The notes under the pieces were generated by a model. It saw nothing but the letters and a program-made list of their open reading frames with translations, was not told the origin of the DNA and did not search any database. Below are positions 38,798 to 45,337 of a stretch of DNA of 45,337 nt, one piece after another (position 1 is the first letter of the stretch; each line of letters begins with the position of its first letter). The position numbers were made by a program, and so were the translations under genes. The stretch lies in the NCBI GenBank assembly GCA_023392075.1, contig JAEVZU010000274.1:1-45337 (forward strand), written 5' to 3'. This stretch comes from Bacillota bacterium. Lineage in GTDB: Bacteria > Bacillota > Clostridia > Acetivibrionales > DSM-1351.

Positions 38798-39688
38798 TTA
38801 TACTCCATCAAGGTTAAAATCAGGAATATACTGCGCGTCCGAGGATTGCCGTTCCTGAACATAGCCTTCCTCCAGCCCCAGCTTATACAGATGATCAACT
38901 ACCTTTTCATATTCCTTTCTCGTAATGGGTCTGTTGATTTCGGGATGTTTTTCGGCAGCATAAAAAGGTGTGTACTGGCTCATCAAGGATACATAAACAC
39001 TTTTGGGAAGATTCTCACTGATCCAATCCAGTACGCTTATACTTTCTTTTGTGTGCGCGGGCAGAATGAGGTGTCTGATAATTAAACCCTTACGGATTAT
39101 CCCGTAAGAATCCAGAACCGGACTTCCCACCTGCCGGTACATTTCAAGAACAGCCGTTTTACAGACCTCGGGATAATCCTTTGCTCTTGAATATTTGAAA
39201 GAGGAAGCTTCAGTCGAATATTTCATATCAGGGAGATAAACATCAACCAAGCCTTCCATGTTCTTTAGTGTTTCAACACTTTCGTAGCCATTGGAATTAT
39301 ATACCACGGGAACTGTAAGATCACCCGATTTTTTTAATGAATTCAGGGCCTGCTTTATAGGACCGGTATAATGAGACGGATTTACCAAATTAATATTATG
39401 TGCGCCTTTATTTATGAGCTCTTTAACTATCTCCTGAAGCCTTTCAACAGTTATCTCTTTTCCAAAGTTATCCTGGCTTATTCGGTAATTTTGACAATAT
39501 ACACATTTGAGGTTGCAGCCTGAGAAAAAAATAGTGCCTGAACCTCCGGTACCACTGATACATGGCTCCTCCCACATATGTAAAAATGCCCTCGCCACTT
39601 TGGGCTGTTCAGGCACTCCGCAGTAGCCGGTTCCGGTTTTTCTGTCCATATTGCATTTTCTTGGGCATTGACTGCAAAATTGATTCAT
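38798..39688 (-). CDS. radical SAM protein, pyruvate formate-lyase activase-like (COG1313)
   Basis: About 296 residues. The cluster motif is CNLKCVYC (CX3CX2C) near residue 56, preceded by a conserved cysteine-rich start (CSQCPRKCNMDR and GYCGVPEQP) and followed by NLVNPSHYTGPI and YLPDMKYS. This is the PflA-related family often labelled as putative pyruvate formate-lyase activating protein. No glycyl radical enzyme is encoded beside it. The ATG with TGGAG nine bases upstream is preferred over one 19 codons earlier. It lies upstream of the Tad operon but is separated from it by a promoter. Confidence 0.9.
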   Translation of the reverse strand: MNQFCSQCPRKCNMDRKTGTGYCGVPEQPKVARAFLHMWEEPCISGTGGSGTIFFSGCNLKCVYCQNYRISQDNFGKEITVERLQEIVKELINKGAHNINLVNPSHYTGPIKQALNSLKKSGDLTVPVVYNSNGYESVETLKNMEGLVDVYLPDMKYSTEASSFKYSRAKDYPEVCKTAVLEMYRQVGSPVLDSYGIIRKGLIIRHLILPAHTKESISVLDWISENLPKSVYVSLMSQYTPFYAAEKHPEINRPITRKEYEKVVDHLYKLGLEEGYVQERQSSDAQYIPDFNLDGV

Positions 39689-39788
39689 AATAATTTCTCC
39701 ATTAAGCCACATATTGCCAAATTTATTGATATTGGCGCAACACATGGCCTTTAGACATTATCAATAAATTTACGTAAGATATACTGTA

Positions 39789-39817
39789 TTTACATTCGTA
39801 ATAAATAAAAATATAAT
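39789..39817 (+). promoter_or_regulatory. sigma-A promoter of the hydrolase gene
   Basis: TTTACA and TATAAT with exactly 17 bases between them, about 50 bases upstream of the start codon. Confidence 0.7.
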
Positions 39818-39867
39818 AAAACTTGAATAAACATTAGTCAATAGTAATTTGCCGGAGGATTTGAACA

Positions 39868-40833
39868 ATGCAACTTAAACCCGTTGCTTTCGCAGAAAGA
39901 AAAAGTGTATTACCCAAGAATATTTTTCTCGCTATTTTATATATATTAGTACTAATATGTCTGGCAACAGGTGTCATTTCCTTCCTGTCTGCCTGGAAAA
40001 TAACTCACCCTGCAAAACTGAATACGCCGCAGATTTCTTCCAATATCGCACCTGATTATAAGAATGTGAGTTTTTATTGCAGTGAAACCAAAGAGAAGCT
40101 CAACGGCTGGTTTTTCCCCTCCATCGGCTCAAAGACCACAGTGCTTATGATTCACGACTATGGCCGGAACAGACTTCAGTTTGATGAAGAAACCTTTAAA
40201 TTGATAACAAGGTTTAACAATGAAGGCTTAAACGTGCTCACTTTTGATTTAAGGGGGTCAGGCAACTCAGCCGGTTCTATTTCCACTTTTGGGAAAAATG
40301 AAACTACCGATGTACTAACAGCAATTAAATATTTGAAGCAGCAGGATACCGAAAAGATAATACTTATGGGCTTTTCAACAGGTGCCTCCTCCTGTCTGTC
40401 CGCCATTACCCAAACCCCCTACAGGGACAGTATTCTTGGTATTATAGCAGACAGTCCATATGCAAAAATTGATGATTACATAGCTTTTGCAACAGCCGAG
40501 GAAAGTTGGCTGCCCAAATACCCTTTTAAATTTACCATTGACTTTTTCGTTAAGAAGCTGTCCAAGGTTAGCGATGATATGGACATAATCCCTCAAATCC
40601 CTGAGATTATCCCAACACCCCTGCTTCTGATCGACGGTACCCAAAAGGAATTGAACACTTCCTATAATTCAAAGCTGCTTTATGAGCTGTATTTCAGAAA
40701 AAGCCCTGTGCCGGTGCATTACTGGAACTCAGGAGCAACGCAATACGGACAAAGCTATACAACGGCACCGGACCAGTACATGGAAACTGTGGTGGAGTTT
40801 ATAAAGAGGTGCGTGGAGGCTTCGGAATTATAA
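39868..40833 (+). CDS. membrane-anchored alpha/beta hydrolase
   Basis: 321 residues. One N-terminal membrane helix (NIFLAILYILVLICLATGVISFL) leaves the hydrolase domain outside. The fold shows VLMIHDYGRNRLQF (oxyanion strand), LTFDLRGSGNSAG, and the nucleophile elbow GFSTGASS, followed by ADSPYAKI. The acid is likely in LLIDGTQKE, and a HYWNSG-type His follows. It resembles S9/BAAT-type clostridial hydrolases of unknown substrate. GGAGG is nine bases before the ATG. It is a single gene with its own promoter; a small CCCGG/CCGGG hairpin follows its stop. Confidence 0.88.
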   Translation: MQLKPVAFAERKSVLPKNIFLAILYILVLICLATGVISFLSAWKITHPAKLNTPQISSNIAPDYKNVSFYCSETKEKLNGWFFPSIGSKTTVLMIHDYGRNRLQFDEETFKLITRFNNEGLNVLTFDLRGSGNSAGSISTFGKNETTDVLTAIKYLKQQDTEKIILMGFSTGASSCLSAITQTPYRDSILGIIADSPYAKIDDYIAFATAEESWLPKYPFKFTIDFFVKKLSKVSDDMDIIPQIPEIIPTPLLLIDGTQKELNTSYNSKLLYELYFRKSPVPVHYWNSGATQYGQSYTTAPDQYMETVVEFIKRCVEASEL

Positions 40834-40916
40834 CCCTTCCCGGGCCTCCTAATAACCGGGGTGTAATTCTTATTGCAGTATTAGCTATTGTATTTTATAT
40901 CACCGTTTTGCTGCAG

Positions 40917-42149
40917 TCAGTTTAACATACACCTGATAGAATTTATCTCGGGATCCTCCTTCAAAAACTCTTCAATATTGTCAAACTCTTTCTTTGCTTC
41001 GATTATATTCTTTTCACTAACCAAACATCTGATATGCAACTTTTTGAATGAAATCCAACCGTCAGCAAAATTAGCTGCCGCACAGCAAAATTCTCCCATA
41101 AAACAGTAATCGGCAAGGCGGTCATCTGGAACATCATCTATTTGCAGCAGCCATTGCGCAATACCCGAAAACAAATCGTGACGCATATGCTGCCTCTTTT
41201 CAGCTTCGCTTATTGATGCTCCAAAATCTTCTCTGGCTGCAAGCTGAGCTGTATACATACATGTAAGCATTTCATACAAATAATTTATTTTTTCCAAATC
41301 GCTAATCTCAGCATTCAGCAGGACATCTGTTGTATCCCGTAATGCATTGAGATATACTACAAGTAAGAAATCCTCATTTTTAGGCGTGATTGCGTTATGA
41401 TACCTCAAATAATCCAGTGTAGCTTCATGCAATATCCTATCAGATTTCACACGCCCCGGGTGAAACTGATAGGATACGGACTTGTTTGAAATATAATATT
41501 TATGCAGGGATTTTGAAAGAATTCCGACGCGTTTTGCGCTTTTAAAAGCCAATAACGTGTTATATGTATCTCCTCCATATGCTGTCGGAAAATCTGAAAC
41601 CTGAGATGTATCTTGCACTGTGTTGCGCAATGTAAATCCTTTATACAGTTTACCCCAAAAGGCTCTCATAAAAACGTGATAATAAGAGAAATAATCTGAG
41701 AAAGTACGATCATATAGAATCATATCCAGCGGCAATGCTCTTTGGCCCAGTAATTTATTATTTTCAGCTACATCCAGAAAATCACTTCCGCAAGCAGCTA
41801 TATCCAAATTATTTTCCTGCATGAATTGCAGCATATCTGCAAAGAAAGTAGGCTTGTATTCATCATCCGCGTCAAGCGTACAGTAATAATCATCATCTGC
41901 AATATTATACGGTAAAAGCAGGCATTCTTCCGTCTCCATGTAAGCGCGGTTTACAGAGTTATAAAATGGCCTTATCCGGGAATCCAGCCTGGCATAATCC
42001 TCCACGATAGCACGGGTTCCATCTGTTGAGCCGTTATCGCAAAGATAATAAATAAATTCACCATGTGTTTGCTCCAATACGCTTTTAATAGTCCTCGGAA
42101 GGGTTTTTTCAGCGTTATATGCGTATGTTCTGATATATATTTTACTCAT
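40917..42149 (-). CDS. family 2 glycosyltransferase
   Basis: 410 residues. The GT-A domain has IYIRTYAYNAEKTLPRTIKSVL at the start, LCDNGSTDGT for nucleotide-sugar binding, and the metal-binding TLDADDEY (DxD-type). The C-terminal third is helical and of no recognised type. It probably transfers a sugar in surface polysaccharide or glycoprotein synthesis. GAGGAT lies upstream of the ATG. It is last in a same-strand cluster with a pyruvyl transferase-like protein, a phosphodiesterase-like protein and a radical SAM protein, separated by 23 bases from the first. Confidence 0.92.
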   Translation of the reverse strand: MSKIYIRTYAYNAEKTLPRTIKSVLEQTHGEFIYYLCDNGSTDGTRAIVEDYARLDSRIRPFYNSVNRAYMETEECLLLPYNIADDDYYCTLDADDEYKPTFFADMLQFMQENNLDIAACGSDFLDVAENNKLLGQRALPLDMILYDRTFSDYFSYYHVFMRAFWGKLYKGFTLRNTVQDTSQVSDFPTAYGGDTYNTLLAFKSAKRVGILSKSLHKYYISNKSVSYQFHPGRVKSDRILHEATLDYLRYHNAITPKNEDFLLVVYLNALRDTTDVLLNAEISDLEKINYLYEMLTCMYTAQLAAREDFGASISEAEKRQHMRHDLFSGIAQWLLQIDDVPDDRLADYCFMGEFCCAAANFADGWISFKKLHIRCLVSEKNIIEAKKEFDNIEEFLKEDPEINSIRCMLN

Positions 42150-42172
42150 TTATTATATCCTCTTATTTATTT

Positions 42173-43288
42173 TCAAGTATTGAAACGGTTCTCAATTGGA
42201 TCCGTGAGCCTCAAAAATGTTAATATACGATCATTTACTGCATCTCCAACATATTGGGGCATCTTACCGGTAAGCATTTTTTTAATTTGCTGTTCATTTG
42301 ACATAAGCTTTTGAAATGTTTGCTTCAAAACATACCCATCCAAAACAGCTTCGGTATTTATCACAAAGTCGGACATACCTAAATCCGAGGCAATTCCAAA
42401 TGCCTTAGAAGAATATCCGAGCGCCAGAGTCGGCACTGAGGATGAGTAGGCTGCAATGGTTGCATGAGTCCGTGCAAATATACCAAACCGAGCTCCGGAA
42501 ATGATGGATTTATATTGTCCCGCCGAAAACTTATCCGAAACTAAGATTATCCTTTTTGTATTTGCAGCCTTTATGAAAAGCTCCTTCAAAATCCCAAAAT
42601 CATTATCTGTTTGTGCCAAAACATGAGGTACAAGTGCTATATTCAGGTTCGTTTCATCCAATAAAAAACAGATAAGCTCCTCAACTGCAAATTTTACTGC
42701 CGCATTTTTACGCAAAATCAAAGGACTAATATTAAGCGCCACATAATTTGACAAATCAAATTCTACCGGCTGGGGTTTCAGTGTAAACGCAATATCTGAA
42801 ACCTTTATAACATTGGATAAACCACACCTGACCAATGCATCATATGTAATACATTCCCGTGCTGTAATAAGATGATGGGTGTTTAAAGCCTTCAGCATTT
42901 CTTCATCAATTGCTTCTGGATCAATGGAACAGCTCCACAAGATACTGGCCGCGCCTTGCTCCAAAGCCTTATAATGTATCATGGAATACCGTTGCCAGTT
43001 CCTATAGCAGTAGTTATCTCCCCCTATATGGATACATACGGTATCAGGAGCAATACATTTGAGGGTTTGGGAATAAATCTGCTCATTCGTATCACCTTCC
43101 ATATTGCGTTCAACAAATTCGTCGGCGTCAATGGAAAATTGCCTGTCCTGATCGGGAAAATGAGTTGAAAGAGTGATTCTGCAGCCAGGTGAGTGCTCCC
43201 GGAGCAATGCGATTGTCGTACAAACCAGAGCTTCCGCACCATGGTTAAATGAACCGCCATGTCCGTATATCAAGTAGTGTCGATTCAA
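42173..43288 (-). CDS. polysaccharide pyruvyl transferase-family protein
   Basis: 371 residues. It matches the PS_pyruv_trans fold: YGHGGSFNHGAEALVCTT at the N-terminus, HIGGDNYCYRNW, ARECITYDALVRCGL, LVPHVLAQTDNDFG, and the C-terminal nucleotide-binding half ARTHATIAAYSSSVPTLALGYSSKAFGIASDLG. The family adds pyruvate ketals to cell-wall or capsule sugars; related proteins occur in exopolysaccharide clusters. Start is TTG, with GAGGAGG ten bases upstream overlapping the end of the preceding gene. Confidence 0.88.
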   Translation of the reverse strand: MNRHYLIYGHGGSFNHGAEALVCTTIALLREHSPGCRITLSTHFPDQDRQFSIDADEFVERNMEGDTNEQIYSQTLKCIAPDTVCIHIGGDNYCYRNWQRYSMIHYKALEQGAASILWSCSIDPEAIDEEMLKALNTHHLITARECITYDALVRCGLSNVIKVSDIAFTLKPQPVEFDLSNYVALNISPLILRKNAAVKFAVEELICFLLDETNLNIALVPHVLAQTDNDFGILKELFIKAANTKRIILVSDKFSAGQYKSIISGARFGIFARTHATIAAYSSSVPTLALGYSSKAFGIASDLGMSDFVINTEAVLDGYVLKQTFQKLMSNEQQIKKMLTGKMPQYVGDAVNDRILTFLRLTDPIENRFNT

Positions 43289-43303
43289 AGCCAGGTTACC
43301 TCC

Positions 43304-44740
43304 TCAAAAAATCCGTGTATGGTACATTTGTTTATTGACATCATCATAATATCCGCAGTATACCTCATCATAATCGCTCATTTTAAAATTATCAAGCGGC
43401 ACAAAACCGGCAACCCGAGGATTTCCCAGAAAAATCTCCTCATATTTGGCTATGCCAATCACTGTAATATCGGCGAAACGGTCGGTAATATACAACTCGT
43501 TTATCACAATATCCGTTATACTTACAGAGTGAGTCTGCAAAAGCCCTATTGATTTTCGCTTGATAGCATTTGGTTTATATAACTTCTCTTCGTTGATAAC
43601 CTCTTTATCAAATACATCCATCACGAAGCCGGATCTGCACGCAGGAATTTGAATATCAAACATTTCCAGAAGAGTCGGATAGATATCTACTGTTCTCATT
43701 CCTGATATTGAAGCAGGGCGGATGCCTTTTCCGGCGGCGAGGAAAGTTCCTTTCAGAGCGTGAGCGGTAAACAGCAAGGCTCCATTATGTGCCTCAAAAG
43801 CAATATACCCGTTTTGAAGCCACAAAACATCATCACGGGCCGCAAATGCCTCCTTTTGAACTGCTTTATCAGAGCATGGAATTAAATCTTTGAAATTCTG
43901 CTGCCCATGGTCTGATAAGAAGATGGAGATTTCAGGATTCAGAGCATCAATCAATTCCCCCATAGTCTCATCCAGCATTTGATAAGCTGACAGTAGCACA
44001 GGATTATTGTCACAACACATGCAGCAGTGTGCAATAAGGTCGGTAGTAGGAGTAAATAAATATAACACATCGACCGGATGTTCAGCTTGAGTACGCATAA
44101 TGGCTGTGCTCCAGTAGTCTAATTCCTCTTTAAAATTGGGCAGCACATCCTGAAAACAATATTTTGAAACTGCTTCTTCGGCTAAATTAGAATTTCTTTT
44201 TAATTCTTCAAAGCTATATCCTTGCTGTGCAAGAGTTTTAGGGTATAAACGGGGGGGCGGCTCTCCATTAAGGCAGTAAGCCACAGAAATATCTTTAGTA
44301 CAAAACTGAATATGTCGAGGTGCTTCGCGATTATGAATAGGTGTATTAATAGTCTCATATCCAACAGCCACTGTATAACCATTGATTGGCACAGGCGAAT
44401 CACAGTCAACTGCCGCCCACAACCCAACACTCAGCCCATGTTCATTTAAAACTTTCCAAAATGGCTGTAGTTCATCAAAATCATTCATAACGGGTTGACG
44501 GCTCTCTCCACGTACGTTTGAAGTATTTATTTGGTGCTCCTCAGGTTCAAATCCGGTATAAATTGAAGCCCAATTTTGTTCAGACGAATATGAACCGTAG
44601 TATCCCTTTTGCACATAAGCAGAATAAGCTGATGATACACCTTGTTCTATTAACTGGTTGAATGTAGGAAATAATTCTTTGTTTTTTAAAATTATATTTG
44701 GTTCAACCGAATCAGCCGCCACAATAAGTGCTTTCAGCAT
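43304..44740 (-). CDS. alkaline phosphatase superfamily / type I phosphodiesterase-like protein
   Basis: About 478 residues without a signal peptide. The pattern is that of nucleotide pyrophosphatase/phosphodiesterase and iPGM-related enzymes: LIVAADSVEPN at the first metal site, the nucleophile region NWASIYTGFEPEEH, the metal ligands TTDLIAHCC and IFLSDHGQQNF, and TAHALKGTFLAAGKGI. The C-terminal 120 residues form an extra domain. It may add or remove a phospho-substituent (for example a phosphoalcohol) on a glycan or act on a nucleotide sugar. GGAGG lies upstream of the ATG, and the gene starts one base after the upstream stop. Confidence 0.85.
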   Translation of the reverse strand: MLKALIVAADSVEPNIILKNKELFPTFNQLIEQGVSSAYSAYVQKGYYGSYSSEQNWASIYTGFEPEEHQINTSNVRGESRQPVMNDFDELQPFWKVLNEHGLSVGLWAAVDCDSPVPINGYTVAVGYETINTPIHNREAPRHIQFCTKDISVAYCLNGEPPPRLYPKTLAQQGYSFEELKRNSNLAEEAVSKYCFQDVLPNFKEELDYWSTAIMRTQAEHPVDVLYLFTPTTDLIAHCCMCCDNNPVLLSAYQMLDETMGELIDALNPEISIFLSDHGQQNFKDLIPCSDKAVQKEAFAARDDVLWLQNGYIAFEAHNGALLFTAHALKGTFLAAGKGIRPASISGMRTVDIYPTLLEMFDIQIPACRSGFVMDVFDKEVINEEKLYKPNAIKRKSIGLLQTHSVSITDIVINELYITDRFADITVIGIAKYEEIFLGNPRVAGFVPLDNFKMSDYDEVYCGYYDDVNKQMYHTRIF

Positions 44741-44741
44741 A

Positions 44742-45337
44742 TTATATCTGCCTCCCTGCAGGCACGCGCCTTGACATATCTTCTGTGCCGTAGTATCCGT
44801 TACAATAATCGCAAGCAATAATGTGCTCGGCTTTTATTAATTCACGCAATTTGTCTTTTCGTTCTTCAATAGCGCCGACAAATATATCCAGGTAATCTTT
44901 ATCACGAACCGGAATTTTACCAACTTCAACACCGCGTATAGAACGGCCGCACCAGTGCATTTGTCCACCGCGTACATACCATGACCCTCCACGGTTAACA
45001 TGTGAGCATTTAGAAAATACCTGCTTCAATTCCGTTTCGGTACGTCCTTGCTGAATAAAATCACCTTGGTCTACCCAGCCATTAAAATATTGCTCATCTC
45101 CGAAATATTTCAAATATTTGAAGGGAATCTTATTTTCTTCAAGAGTCCTTTGCAACTCAATACTTATATTCGGTTTTACACCATAATCACTTGCATGTAC
45201 AAACACACGATCCTTGTATTCTTCCAGAACCTCCATTAATTGCGGCTTTATAGGTACAGCACAATTTGTAAAGATCCAAAGCGTATCAAATTGCGAAACA
45301 TACTCAAAGCAAAGTTCCAGCATTTTGGGTAATTCGG
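44742..45337 (-). CDS. radical SAM-type protein, C-terminal part only
   Basis: The gene enters from beyond the right edge; about 197 residues are visible and no start is present. The part seen has DTLWIFTNCAVPIKPQLMEVL, which is the late strand of a radical SAM barrel (TNxxxxP), then VNRGGSWYVRGGQMHWCGRSIRG and a terminal CDYCNGY, consistent with auxiliary cluster cysteines. The CX3CX2C motif would be outside the window. Its stop is one base before the next gene's start, so it heads or continues the glycan operon. Related enzymes in capsule clusters modify sugars or nucleotide sugars. Confidence 0.7.
   Translation of the reverse strand, partial: ELPKMLELCFEYVSQFDTLWIFTNCAVPIKPQLMEVLEEYKDRVFVHASDYGVKPNISIELQRTLEENKIPFKYLKYFGDEQYFNGWVDQGDFIQQGRTETELKQVFSKCSHVNRGGSWYVRGGQMHWCGRSIRGVEVGKIPVRDKDYLDIFVGAIEERKDKLRELIKAEHIIACDYCNGYYGTEDMSRRVPAGRQI

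Overview
The window looks like chromosome from a low-GC, Gram-positive, anaerobic Clostridia member. The closest impression is the cellulolytic clostridia (Ruminiclostridium-like), which is inference from protein style, strong AGGAGG ribosome binding sites, frequent GTG/TTG starts, a Rex-type operator, malic enzyme plus lactate dehydrogenase, and a cyanophycin pair. No rRNA, tRNA, CRISPR array, transposase or prophage gene was seen. Most genes lie on the minus strand.

Layout. 1-2000: a catabolic unit (ABC permease fragment, DapA/NanA-type aldolase, IclR regulator) with two matching candidate operators. 2050-4860: redox-linked carbon metabolism (malic enzyme behind a perfect Rex operator, then L-lactate dehydrogenase). 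4860-8400: coaX, a disordered charged protein, birA and an unrecognised protein, with a complete MITE-like element. 8400-12415: cyanophycin synthetase, cyanophycinase and a small membrane protein. 12416-15800: a repeat-rich accessory segment holding an EamA exporter, a glycoside hydrolase relic and a VanY-like lipoprotein, bracketed by two inverted copies of a repeat. 15800-18330: oleate hydratase and a TetR regulator. 18500-21670: leuCDB. 21700-27620: AraC regulator, DEAD-box helicase, ABC-F ATPase and a radical SAM protein. 27800-29800: a repetitive coiled-coil protein, then a peroxide-response operon (glutathione peroxidase, TSCPD protein, OhrR) with a clear promoter and operator. 29770-38480: a complete Tad-type pilus/secretion operon. 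38800-45337: radical SAM activase, membrane-anchored hydrolase, and a surface-glycan cluster (glycosyltransferase, pyruvyl transferase-like, phosphodiesterase-like, radical SAM) running off the right edge.

Most interesting parts. (1) The Tad operon begins with a Ser/Thr kinase fused to a MinD-like domain that has lost the Walker A lysine. It also carries three tandem paralogous 48-56 residue membrane peptides in place of a recognisable Flp pilin. (2) Two pairs of unrelated genes share long 5' leaders: leuB with cyanophycinase (a hairpin with one covarying pair and short upstream reading frames), and leuC with the CpaE-like Tad gene (three hairpins, including a 27-nt identical block). These may be undescribed cis-regulatory RNAs or mobile leader cassettes. 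(3) At least three families of short dispersed repeats sit in the intergenic regions.

All calls are by reading only. No database or folding calculation was run.
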